Below, one piece after another: positions 8,693-17,300 of a DNA stretch of 64,000 nucleotides. A program made the position numbers and the translations under genes. Below the pieces are notes generated by a model. The model did no database searches. It saw only the letters and a program-made list of their open reading frames with translations, and had not been told where the DNA came from. The DNA is taken from contig NZ_JACARE010000032.1 of NCBI RefSeq assembly GCF_013386765.1, positions 72,076-136,075 of the forward strand, read 5' to 3'. The DNA is from Pseudomonas yamanorum (GTDB lineage Bacteria; Pseudomonadota; Gammaproteobacteria; Pseudomonadales; Pseudomonadaceae). Positions within the stretch are counted from its first letter, which is position 1; every line of letters begins with the position of its first letter.

Positions 8693-8770
8693 GGGGTAGC
8701 TCCAGAACGGCGTTTTCGCCGGTTATTGTTTTCCCTGGAGTATTGGAATCGCGTTAGGCTTTGTAAATTG

Positions 8771-8792
8771 GAATATTCGGCACTCCATATTC
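8771..8792. promoter_or_regulatory. candidate LysR-type operator
   Basis: GAATAT and ATATTC form an inverted repeat with a 10-base spacer in the 130-base divergent region between the CitMHS operon and the LysR gene. This fits the T-N11-A type site of LysR regulators. A TTGGAAT motif also occurs twice nearby (about 8744 and 8768). Confidence 0.55.
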
Positions 8793-8822
8793 GAAAAAAC
8801 AAAACGCTCGAGCAAAATAAAA

Positions 8823-9710
8823 ATGAAAAATTCGATCCAGCATATCCAGGCGTTTCTCGCCGTGGCGCGCACGGGCAGCTTTACCAAGGCCGCCAACGAA
8901 CTGCATCTGTCGCCCTCGGCGCTGACGGTGCAGGTACAGCAACTGGAGGAGTGGCTGGGGGTTGCCCTGCTCGACCGCAGCCCGCGCCACGTCAGCATCA
9001 CCGCCGCCGGGCTGGACGCCCGCGGGCCGATGGAAAAGCTGTTGCTGGACCTGGACAACATCGTCACCGGCTCCCGCGACCTGGCGGCCTTGCGCCGGGG
9101 CGTGGTGACCATCGCCGCCCTGCCCTCGGTGTGCGCAGGCGCCTTGCCGCCGGCCCTGCGCCTGTTTCGCGAGCGCTTTGCCGGGATCGAGGTGCGGCTG
9201 CACGACCTGGTGGCCCATCGGATTCATGCGCAAGTGCGTTCGGGTGAAGTGGATTTCGGCATTGGTGTACGGGCCCGGCTGAGCCACGGATTGGCGTTTG
9301 TGCCGGTGCTGAATGACCGGTTGTGTGCGTTTGTGCCGCTGGATCACGCCCTGGCGCGCCATGGCCGGCTGACCCTGCCCCAACTGGCCGACCAGCCGAT
9401 CATCCTCACCGGGCGTGACAGCAGCGTGCGCGAACAGGTGGACGCGTTGTTCGATGAGCGACAGGTGACGATGCAAGCCGGGATGGAGGCCAACTACATG
9501 TCGACGGTGTTGGCGCTGGTGCGACAGGGATTGGGGATCAGTATCTTGCCGGAGTCGGCGGCGGACAGCCTGGAGGGGTTGAAGCGAATTACGATTGATC
9601 ATCCGGGGGTGAACCGGGAGATCGGGTTGATCAGCCGCAGTGGGCAGCCGTTGAGCCCGGCGGCGCAGCGCTGTTTTGAGTTGCTCAATGAAGAACTGCG
9701 CCCCTTGTAG
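8823..9710 (+). CDS. LysR-family transcriptional regulator
   Basis: This 295-residue protein has an N-terminal winged helix-turn-helix (residues about 1-60; TGSFTKAANELHLSPSALTVQVQQLEEWLG) and a C-terminal ligand-binding domain. It is transcribed away from the CitMHS/AtuA operon, the classic arrangement for a LysR activator of the divergent operon. A candidate inverted repeat lies between them. The presumed co-inducer is the imported carboxylate or a product of it. The stop codon TAG lies within the TGTAGGAG start of a REP element. Confidence 0.92.
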   Translation: MKNSIQHIQAFLAVARTGSFTKAANELHLSPSALTVQVQQLEEWLGVALLDRSPRHVSITAAGLDARGPMEKLLLDLDNIVTGSRDLAALRRGVVTIAALPSVCAGALPPALRLFRERFAGIEVRLHDLVAHRIHAQVRSGEVDFGIGVRARLSHGLAFVPVLNDRLCAFVPLDHALARHGRLTLPQLADQPIILTGRDSSVREQVDALFDERQVTMQAGMEANYMSTVLALVRQGLGISILPESAADSLEGLKRITIDHPGVNREIGLISRSGQPLSPAAQRCFELLNEELRPL

Positions 9711-9773
9711 GAGCCCGGCTTGCCGGCGATGGCGTCCTTGAGGGCGCTATCGCCGGCAAGCCGGGCTCCTACA
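9706..9773. repeat. REPIN, GTAGGAGCCCGGCTTGCCGGC type
   Basis: Inverted REP pair directly abutting the LysR gene; the gene's TAG stop (9708-9710) is inside the left REP. Confidence 0.9.
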
Positions 9774-9785
9774 GGGTTTCGGTGA

Positions 9786-10388
9786 TCAGCCCAGCATTGC
9801 CACATGCTTTGGATGGCTGGCCACGCGTTTCAACCAGGCCTGCACGCCCGGATAAGCGCCCAGGTCAAAGCCACCTTCATCCGCCACGTGGGTGTAGGCA
9901 TACAGCGCCACATCGGCAATCGAGAACTGGTCGCCCACCAGGTACGGCGTCAACTGCAACTGGCGCTCCATCACCTTGAGGGCCTTGTAACCGCCCTTGT
10001 GCAGCTTCTTGTACTCCTCCAGCCGATCTTCCGGCAGCCCCAGGTAAAACTGGATAAACCGCGCCACCGCGATGTACGGCTCATGGCTGTACTGCTCGAA
10101 AAACTGCCACTGCAGCACTTGGGTGCGCAGGCGCGGTTCGGTCGGCAGGAACTCGCTGCCGTCGGCCAGGAAGTTGAGGATAGCGTTGGATTCCCACAGG
10201 CAGGTACCGTCTTCAAGCTCCAGCACCGGGATCTTGCCGTTGGGGTTCTTGGCCAGGAACTCGGCGGTCTGGGTGTCGCCCTTCAGGATGTCGACATCGA
10301 TCCACTCATAGTCGATGCCCAGCAGGCTGAGCATGAGTTTGACCTTGTAGCAGTTGCCCGATTTGTAATCGCCGTAGACCTTGTACAT
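9786..10388 (-). CDS. glutathione S-transferase family protein
   Basis: This 200-residue protein has the two-domain GST layout. The N-terminal thioredoxin-like half contains KSGNCYKVKLMLSLLG, the cis-proline in GKIPVLEL and the glutathione-contact WESNAIL. The C-terminal half is helical, with the QFSIADVALYAYTHV signature of the capping motif. The start of the chain (MYKVYGDYKSGNCYKVK) suggests a serine or cysteine at the active position. It lies 11 bases downstream of the aminotransferase gene, so the two are probably one operon. The substrate is unknown. Confidence 0.92.
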   Translation of the reverse strand: MYKVYGDYKSGNCYKVKLMLSLLGIDYEWIDVDILKGDTQTAEFLAKNPNGKIPVLELEDGTCLWESNAILNFLADGSEFLPTEPRLRTQVLQWQFFEQYSHEPYIAVARFIQFYLGLPEDRLEEYKKLHKGGYKALKVMERQLQLTPYLVGDQFSIADVALYAYTHVADEGGFDLGAYPGVQAWLKRVASHPKHVAMLG

Positions 10389-10399
10389 GGAGGCTCCCC

Positions 10400-11566
10400 T
10401 TATGCCGCTTGCGCGTGCTGTGCTTGACGGACCACCGCAGCGAGACGCTTGAGACCTTCGTCCAAACGCGCCGGGTCGATATGGCTGAAATTGAGCCGCA
10501 AGTGACCGTGATGGTTATCCGGCTCGGAAAAGAACGGTTCACCGGGCATGAACGCGATGTCCTGGTCGAGCGCAGGTGCCAACAAGGTGCGGGTGTCGAG
10601 CGGTTGTTTCAAGGTCAGCCAGAAGAATAATCCGCCCTGGGGTATTTGCCAGTCGGCCAGGTCGCTGAAATGCCGCTCCAGTGCCGCCTGGAACGCATCA
10701 CGGCGGCCGCGGTAGAAACTGCGCAGCTCCACCAGGTGGTGCTGGTATTTCTCGGTGCCGATCCATTGCATGGCCTGCCACTGGCCAACACGGTTGGTGT
10801 GCAGGTCGGCAGACTGCTTGAGCTTGAGCAGATGCGGGAACAGGTCGGGGCTGGCGATCAGGTAACCGACCCGCAAGCCCGGCAACAGGGTTTTGGACAC
10901 GGTGCCGGTGTAGATCCAGCTGGCCTTTTTCAACCGGCTGACGATGGGCTGCGCGCTGGCGCCGTCGAAGGTCAGCTCGCGGTAGGGTTCGTCTTCGATC
11001 AGGGTCACACCGAACTCGTCCAGCAGCGCGGCGACGGCCTCGCGCTTGGCATCGCTGTAGCGTACGGCCGACGGGTTCTGGAAGGTCGGGATCAGATACA
11101 CGAAGGACGGCCGATTCTGCTCCAGGCTGTTGCGCAACGCCGCAAGGTTCGGGCCATCGGCCTCAAGCTGCACCGTCAGGCAATCGGCGCCGAACAGCTG
11201 GAAAATCTGCAACGCCGCAAGATAGGTCGGGCCTTCCAGCAGGATCTTGGTGCCCTTGTCGATATACAGCTTGGCCGCCAAATCCAGGGTTTGCTGGGAG
11301 CCGCTGACCACCATGACCTGGCTGGCCTGGCAAGGAATGCCCAGCACTCGCGCCTCGGCCGCCAACAGCTCGCGCAACTGCGGCTCGCCTTCGCTCATGC
11401 CGTACTGGCCGATGTTCAGGGGCATGCCAGTCCAATCCAGCTTGGGCAGCATCACTTCAGCCGGCAGGCCACCGGCGAAGGACATCACCTGTGGCTTTTG
11501 CGCCGCCGCGAGGATTTCACGGATCAAGGAGCTTTTAAGACGCGAAACACGTTCTGAGAAGGCCAT
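10400..11566 (-). CDS. PLP-dependent aminotransferase (LysN/AAT class I-like)
   Basis: This fold-type I aminotransferase of 388 residues resembles the MocR-domain-free 2-aminoadipate/aromatic aminotransferase group. MSFAGGLPAEVMLP near the start is typical. SGSQQTLDLAAKL binds the phosphate, YLIPTFQNP the ring, and SKTLLPGLRVGY carries the lysine that forms the Schiff base. I chose the ATG at 11566; the frame extends 13 codons upstream, but that would put the start inside the divergent promoter. It is divergent from a marR gene, with two matching operators between. Confidence 0.88.
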   Translation of the reverse strand: MAFSERVSRLKSSLIREILAAAQKPQVMSFAGGLPAEVMLPKLDWTGMPLNIGQYGMSEGEPQLRELLAAEARVLGIPCQASQVMVVSGSQQTLDLAAKLYIDKGTKILLEGPTYLAALQIFQLFGADCLTVQLEADGPNLAALRNSLEQNRPSFVYLIPTFQNPSAVRYSDAKREAVAALLDEFGVTLIEDEPYRELTFDGASAQPIVSRLKKASWIYTGTVSKTLLPGLRVGYLIASPDLFPHLLKLKQSADLHTNRVGQWQAMQWIGTEKYQHHLVELRSFYRGRRDAFQAALERHFSDLADWQIPQGGLFFWLTLKQPLDTRTLLAPALDQDIAFMPGEPFFSEPDNHHGHLRLNFSHIDPARLDEGLKRLAAVVRQAQHAQAA

Positions 11567-11600
11567 AAGGGTCACCGGTAGCAAAGCCAGGGAAAAATAC

Positions 11601-11615
11601 GTCAAACTGCTTGAC
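11601..11615. promoter_or_regulatory. MarR operator candidate, site 1
   Basis: GTCAA-N5-TTGAC perfect inverted repeat. It lies just downstream of the predicted minus-strand -10 box of the aminotransferase operon and shares 16 of 19 bases with site 2. Confidence 0.7.
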
Positions 11616-11617
11616 CG

Positions 11618-11647
11618 AAATTACGACGACTTGGGCAGATACGTCAA
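11618..11647 (-). promoter_or_regulatory. predicted promoter of aminotransferase-GST operon
   Basis: On the minus strand, TTGACG (11647-11642) and TAATTT (11623-11618) are separated by 18 bases. The -35 box is half of operator site 2, and operator site 1 covers the region just downstream of the -10. Confidence 0.5.
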
Positions 11648-11657
11648 TATGCTTGAC
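11643..11657. promoter_or_regulatory. MarR operator candidate, site 2
   Basis: GTCAA-N5-TTGAC perfect inverted repeat, 42 bases centre to centre from site 1 (about four helical turns). It overlaps the ATG at 11649, which argues that the marR gene starts further downstream. Confidence 0.7.
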
Positions 11658-12083
11658 CTTAAAAACCAGACCAGCCAACAAACCGCCATGGAAGCCTTCT
11701 TCTTCGGCTACCAGGCGTTCACCGCCAAGGCCGACGAAATGCTCGAGCGCCGCGGCTTGAGCCGGGTGCACCAACGCATCGTGTTTTTTATCGCGCGCTA
11801 CCCGGCCTTGAGCGTCAAGGAGCTGCTGGAACTGCTCGGGGTGAGCAAGCAGGCGTTGAACATGCCGTTGCGCCAATTGCAGGAAATGCACTTGGTGGAC
11901 AGCGTGGCGTCCGAGACCGACAAGCGTAAGCGTTTGCTGGAGCTGACCGAGGAAGGGCGACGTTTCGAACAGTCCTTGCGACGCGAGCAGGTCAAGCTGC
12001 TGCAACGAGCGTTTGCCGAGGCTGGCGAGACAGCGGTGGAAGGCTGGCTGGCGGTGAACAAGGCACTCAGTGGCCAATCCTGA
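11649..12083 (+). CDS. MarR-family transcriptional regulator
   Basis: This regulator of 144 residues (or 131 if the ATG at 11688 is used) has a winged helix-turn-helix: LSVKELLELLGVSKQALNMPLRQLQEMHLV is the recognition region and ETDKRKRLLELTEEG the wing. The start is uncertain. The ATG at 11649 lies inside operator site 2, while MEAFFFGYQ at 11688 has no clear ribosome binding site either. Being divergent from the aminotransferase-GST operon, with paired GTCAA-N5-TTGAC sites between, it is likely the repressor of that operon and of itself. Confidence 0.88.
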   Translation: MLDLKNQTSQQTAMEAFFFGYQAFTAKADEMLERRGLSRVHQRIVFFIARYPALSVKELLELLGVSKQALNMPLRQLQEMHLVDSVASETDKRKRLLELTEEGRRFEQSLRREQVKLLQRAFAEAGETAVEGWLAVNKALSGQS

Positions 12084-12125
12084 ATTGCCTTTCATCCCTT
12101 TCGCACACAAAATAGAAAACATTAT

Positions 12126-12153
12126 TTGCTTTATTTGTATACAAAAGCATAAT
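12126..12153 (+). promoter_or_regulatory. predicted promoter with internal palindromic operator
   Basis: TTGCTT (-35) and CATAAT (-10) are 16 bases apart. The perfect palindrome TTTGTATACAAA (12134-12145) lies between them, a layout expected for repression. It matches the t.GTa.tAC.a consensus of FadR-type GntR regulators and recurs upstream of puuE and, with one change, near uraH. Confidence 0.65.
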
Positions 12154-12273
12154 TCGCTTCGTGCGAGTTCCTGACCTATTGGTCAACAAAACCCGCTGGT
12201 ACCTCAAAGCGCTGCTGCCCACTCATGTGTCCGGCGCTGGAAATAACAATAAAACTCTTGAGGAGTACTTGCT

Positions 12274-13620
12274 GTGGAAAGCCGCAAATCCGAAGCCCCT
12301 ACGCTCGACCTCTCGCCAACCCACAACGGTTGGCTGGAACGCCTGTTCAAACTCCGCTTGCATGGCACCACAGTGAAGACCGAGCTGATCGCCGGCCTCA
12401 CGACCTTTATCACCATGGCCTACATCATCTTCGTCAACCCCAACATCATGGCCGACGCCGGCATCGACCATGGCGCGGCGTTTGTCGCCACCTGCATCGC
12501 TGCGGCACTGGGTTGCCTGTTGATGGGCCTTTACGCCAACTGGCCCGTAGGACTGGCGCCGGGCATGGGCCTGAACGCATTTTTTACCTACACCGTGGTC
12601 GGCACCATGGGCTACAACTGGGAGACCGCACTGGGTGCGGTGTTTATCTCCGGTGTGTTGTTCATGATCCTGACGCTCTCACGCATCCGCGAGTGGCTGC
12701 TCAACAGTATTCCGGTGAGCCTGCGCCACGCCATGGGCGCCGGTGTGGGGTTGTTTCTCGGGGTGATCGGCCTGAAAACCGCCGGCATCATCGTGCAAAG
12801 CCCGGCCACCCTGATCAAGCTCGGCTCCCTGCATGAACCCGCCCCGCTGCTGGCGGCCATCTGCTTCCTGCTGATTGCAATCCTCAGCTATCACCGGGTA
12901 TTCGGCGCGATCCTGATCAGCATCATCGCCGTGACCCTCGCCGGTTGGGGCCTGGGCCTGGTGGAATACCACGGCATCCTGGCCACCCCGCCAAGCCTGG
13001 CACCGACCTGGATGGCCATGGACGTGATGGGCGTGTTCAACGTCAGCATGATCAGCGTGGTGTTCGCCTTCCTGTTTGTGCACATGTTCGACACCGCCGG
13101 CACCTTGATGGGCGTGGCCCAGCGTGCAGGCCTGGTGAATGCCGACGGCAAGATCGAAAACCTCTCCCGCGCCCTGAAAGCCGACAGTGCTTCCAGCGTG
13201 TTCGGCGCGATGGTCGGCGTACCGCCCGTGACCAGCTACGTGGAAAGTGCCGCCGGTGTGGCCGCCGGTGGCCGTACCGGGTTGACCGCCGTCACCGTGG
13301 GCGTGCTGTTTATCGCAGCAATGTTTTTCGCCCCGCTGGCTGGCATGATTCCCGCTTATGCCACCGCCGGCGCGTTGATCTATGTGGCGATGCTGATGAT
13401 GAGCGGCATGGCCCATATCAACTGGGATGACGCCACCGACAGCATTCCGGCGATCGTCACCGCGATCATGATGCCCCTGACCTTCTCGGTCGCCGACGGT
13501 ATCGCCCTGGGGTTCATCACCTACGTGGCGCTGAAAGCCGGCACCGGTAAACACAAGGAAATTTCCATCAGCCTGTGGGTGCTTTGCGCGATCTTTATCG
13601 CCAAGTTCGCGTTCCTGTAG
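12274..13620 (+). CDS. AzgA-type purine nucleobase permease (NCS2)
   Basis: This 448-residue inner-membrane protein matches the AzgA group of nucleobase:cation symporters, which import adenine, guanine or hypoxanthine. LIAGLTTFITMAYIIFVNP is a strong group marker, as are APGMGLNAFF and HMFDTAGTLMG. About 13 hydrophobic segments are visible. The start is a GTG with a TTGAGGAG ribosome binding site 10 bases before. The promoter carries a TTTGTATACAAA palindrome shared with the purine catabolic operon, so co-regulation is likely. An intrinsic terminator follows. Confidence 0.93.
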   Translation: MESRKSEAPTLDLSPTHNGWLERLFKLRLHGTTVKTELIAGLTTFITMAYIIFVNPNIMADAGIDHGAAFVATCIAAALGCLLMGLYANWPVGLAPGMGLNAFFTYTVVGTMGYNWETALGAVFISGVLFMILTLSRIREWLLNSIPVSLRHAMGAGVGLFLGVIGLKTAGIIVQSPATLIKLGSLHEPAPLLAAICFLLIAILSYHRVFGAILISIIAVTLAGWGLGLVEYHGILATPPSLAPTWMAMDVMGVFNVSMISVVFAFLFVHMFDTAGTLMGVAQRAGLVNADGKIENLSRALKADSASSVFGAMVGVPPVTSYVESAAGVAAGGRTGLTAVTVGVLFIAAMFFAPLAGMIPAYATAGALIYVAMLMMSGMAHINWDDATDSIPAIVTAIMMPLTFSVADGIALGFITYVALKAGTGKHKEISISLWVLCAIFIAKFAFL

Positions 13621-13638
13621 GCCAACCCGTTTCACCCC

Positions 13639-13664
13639 GCCTCACCCCGTCGGGTGGGGCTTTT
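13639..13664 (+). terminator. intrinsic terminator after azgA-like gene
   Basis: GCCTCACCC pairs with GGGTGGGGC over a 4-base loop, followed by TTTT. It lies between the permease and lysE-like genes, so the latter probably has its own promoter or depends on read-through. Confidence 0.8.
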
Positions 13665-13683
13665 GTACGAATGGAGGAATGCA

Positions 13684-14310
13684 ATGAGTCTGGAAACCTG
13701 GCTGCTGTTCAGCGGCGCTGCGCTGGTGGTGATCCTGATCCCCGGCCCCCTGTCCTTGCTGATGATCAGCAACAGCCTGAACTACGGCCTGCGCCGTTCG
13801 TACCCGGCCTTTCTCGGCGGGGTGATTGCTTCGATCTGCCTGTTGAGCGCGTCGGCGCTGGGTCTTGGGGCCTTGCTGTTGGCGTCGGAACAGCTGTTCA
13901 GTGCACTGAAAATCGTCGGTGCGGTGTACCTGTTCTACCTAGCCTGGCAGAGCTGGCAGCAATCCCGGCAACCCTCCCACGGCGCCGACGTGCCGCAAGT
14001 GGCCGCCACTCCGCGTTTTCGCGCGTTGTTTGGCCGGGCGTTTGTACTGGGTGCAAGCAACCCGAAAGACATTCTGTTTTTTGCCGCCTTCCTGCCGCAA
14101 TTTCTCAGCGCCCAGCAGGCCTTTCTCCCGCAGTTGCTGATCATGATCGCCACCTGGACCGTGCTCGACCTGCTGTGCAAGCTGGCCTACGGCCTCGGTG
14201 CCCATGGCGCCGCGCGTTACCTGCGCAGCGGCAAGGGCCAGAGCTGGTTCAACCGGATCAGCGCGGGGCTTTTTTCCGGGGCCGGGGCGGCCTCATTGTT
14301 GAGCCGCTAG
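13684..14310 (+). CDS. LysE/RhtB-family amino-acid exporter
   Basis: This 208-residue inner-membrane protein has six hydrophobic segments and the family motif IPGPLSLLMISNSLNYGLRRS near residues 23-43. ASNPKDILFFAAFLPQF in the middle is also typical. Members export amino acids or their derivatives such as lysine, homoserine lactone or cysteine products. The exact cargo cannot be told. I chose the ATG at 13684 for its GGAGG ribosome binding site. It overlaps the end of the convergent giant gene by 4 bases (stop codons interlock). Confidence 0.92.
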   Translation: MSLETWLLFSGAALVVILIPGPLSLLMISNSLNYGLRRSYPAFLGGVIASICLLSASALGLGALLLASEQLFSALKIVGAVYLFYLAWQSWQQSRQPSHGADVPQVAATPRFRALFGRAFVLGASNPKDILFFAAFLPQFLSAQQAFLPQLLIMIATWTVLDLLCKLAYGLGAHGAARYLRSGKGQSWFNRISAGLFSGAGAASLLSR

Positions 14311-17300
14311 AGGTCCGTCAGTTTGACGAAGTACACCGTGGCGCTGTTGGAGCGGGTGTCATGATGTATGCCCGCGACGATCCTGACCAGGCGCCCCTCT
14401 GCCAGCGCCCGCAGGACCGACTGGTGCGCTTGCGCCCGCCCCAGGACCTTCGACCCGGCGTTGCTGCGCAGCCAGGCGTCGGACAGTTGCACCAGGCGTC
14501 CCGAGCCCAGGGCAATGCTCGGTGTTTCGGTCCAGCGCGTCAGCACGTAATACAGGTTGTTCGACTTCGGATGGGTGCAGACAAAGTTGACCAGGGTGGC
14601 CGGGCTGCCTTTGCGCAGCGTCTGCAGCACAAACCCCTGCCGCTCCAGCACTGACCTCACAGCGGCTTGCGCCGCAAGGGGTCGGGCGTTGTCCAGTGCC
14701 CTCGCCGTATGGGCGAATAACCTCGGATCAAGGGCGGTCGGCGGCTGGAAATCCACGCGTTCCAGGCCCGGCGCCTGCCCTGCAAGCCCAATATTGACAC
14801 TGACCTGGCGCCTTCTTGAAACAGGCCTGAGCATGCGCAATAAATCATCCGTTTGCCCAGCCAGTGCGGGCGCAGGTGGCAGCCAGTCGTCCAGCGTCGC
14901 GCGGATATTGAGGATCCGGGTCGCGGTCATCGAGCGTCCGGAATCCGCCAACTCAATCAGGCGCTCCGTCACAAAACGCTGGCTGGCCTGGGTCAAACCG
15001 GGAAATGCCATGCCCACCGACGTTGACAAGGGATGGCTGAACAACGGTTCGCGAGGGATCCACGCCTGATTCCCGCCCCAGGTGGCCGGTATGGGTTGCT
15101 CGCTTATCACGCCGGGTATCAACCAGCGGGCCAGCTCATCGCGGGCGATAGCTGAGGGCAACTCGGGGGCTCTTAAAAAAATCACGCCGTCCGGTACGGT
15201 CGAACCATTGGGTAGCAGTTCGTAGTAATGGCTACCCAGTTTTACCGCGTCATAGCCGGGCGCACCCGGAACCCGATGCAGCTGGCGTGACGCCGAAATC
15301 TCCGGTACTGCCTGCTCATTGAGCTGGCGGCCCCAGGGATGCCAGTGGGTGGAGGCCAATGGTGGTTGCCGCTCCACCCGTTCGACATGGGAGGCCGATG
15401 GCGCCACCCACTCTGTACCGCCCGCCGGCGCTTCCCATGGTCGCCGTATGCCGGAGCTTGGGCCCGCCCGAGGCGTAGGTGGCGCATCGGCGCCCAGCAG
15501 CCACTCGCCAGGCTCCTCGATAGTCAACAACAGTTCGTTCTGGCCGCTGTCCCTGGCGTTTTTCAAGCGCAACGCCGACTCGTCCCGGCGTCGATAAACC
15601 GGATACGCATGGCTGTCTTCGGCGACGAACTGCTGGCCGCCCTTCACATGGCTGCCTTTGTTGATCGGCCCATTCAAAGGCACCGCCCCTTCCAGCGTGA
15701 GGTCCTTGCGATACACTTCAACCCCCCTGAAACCCTTGGCTACGCGCGCGAATCCGGGGTTGATGCTGCCACCGCCAGGGAGCCGTGGCGAACGGCGGAT
15801 CACATTCAAGGCCGAGACCATCGATACTCGCCTGACAGGCAGGCCAGGCTTGGGAACTCCTTTGCCCAGCGGGAACAGGGTCATGGCCACGTCAGCAATC
15901 AGGATCAATGCGGCAAAGCCGGTAGCGATGCCATCGCGAGCGTCACTGCTGTGGTGAAAGCGCCGGGCGGCCGACAGCACCTCGTAGAGATTCACCCCGA
16001 CACTCACGCCAGGGATAAACGACAACAGCCCGCGCACCCGCGCCGCCGATTGCTCGCCCAGGCGCAGTTGCCGATAACTGACAAGGTCCCTGGCAGAGTT
16101 GGCAACCGCCTGTACGTCGCGCTGCATCGCCAGTACCCGGGCGTGCGTCAGCATGCGCAGCAGATCGCCGCCGGTGGTCGGGGTAATGCCTAGCCACTGC
16201 TGGGGCGCCTGTTCGATCTGCTCGCGAATTTCTTTTTCAATCTCCACCAATGCCGCCGCCGGCTGCGAACGCCGCACCGCGAACCAACCCCGGAGCACTT
16301 GCGCCATGATCCACAGGGGCCCAAGGGAAAAGGGCCAGATTGCTCCCCATCCTGACAGAGTCTGGTAGGTACGATCAGGCGTGCCACGGGTTGGCCGAAC
16401 CGCCACCGGGTAGCTTTCCAGGGCTTGCGCCTCCCAGCCGGGAGCGATGGATTGAGCCAGCACTTCAAGGTTTCCAGGGCTCAGCGCCGCCGTCATTAAT
16501 GCTTGCCGCGCCGCTGCCACACTGTCGTGCTCGGTCAGCGGTGGATAGCCCTTCACCGCCGGCCAGTAGAGCAGTGTCTTGCCCAGCACTCGGTCATCAA
16601 TCACCAGCACCCCGGCGACATGCCGCGGCTGCTCCAGGGTGAGTGCCGCCAGATGCACACAGCACAGTTGTAAGTGATGACCATTTCTCTTCAAATCCTC
16701 GGGCGTCCTGGCCGCCAGGGCTGTGGAGAACGCACTCAACGCACCCTCACTCAGCCCTTGCTGCCGGGCGCTGAAATGATCCCGCCGTGCACGCTGCAAC
16801 CATGGCCGCTCCAGCAGCGCCGTGGGCAAGCTGGCCGGCGCCCCGCTGGCATCCGGATAGAACGTGCGGGTGATCAGTCGCTCATACTGGCCCGCCAGGT
16901 CCAGGCCGGCGATCAGCCGGGTCAAGTCCTCGGCTGGCAGATGCTGCGCCCACAAGGGCTCAAGGTAGTGGCTGTAGTGCAGGCGCTGGCGCGTCCAGGG
17001 CGCTTCGGCGTCCAGGTTGTGCAAGGCCAACTGCAACAGACTGTAGGTATGCCGCTCCTGGCTGATCACCGTCCGAACCCCGGAATCCCCCGCCGGACGC
17101 TGTGGATGAGATTCCCAATGGGTGCTGACATCGTCGGGCATGTCCAGGAACGGCGTGTCGATATCCAGCAGCGAGGGCAGCCCCTCGCGCTTTAATCCCT
17201 CGACCAGGGTCTTGCGGGCGAATACCTCAAGGCTCGGCAGCACATGCCCCAGTTCCTGCTCAAGAGCACTGGCACTGGCCAGGTAATGCGTGTGCAGACG

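Noticed and set aside
7382..9247. 621-residue open frame on the plus strand opposite the CitMHS operon
   Set aside because: It is rich in His, Gln and Arg with no family character and lies antisense to a clear transporter gene; it is a by-product of GC-rich codon use.
12084..12273. Purine riboswitch upstream of the AzgA-type permease
   Set aside because: I could not find the three-way junction core motifs; the region is explained by a promoter with a palindromic operator.
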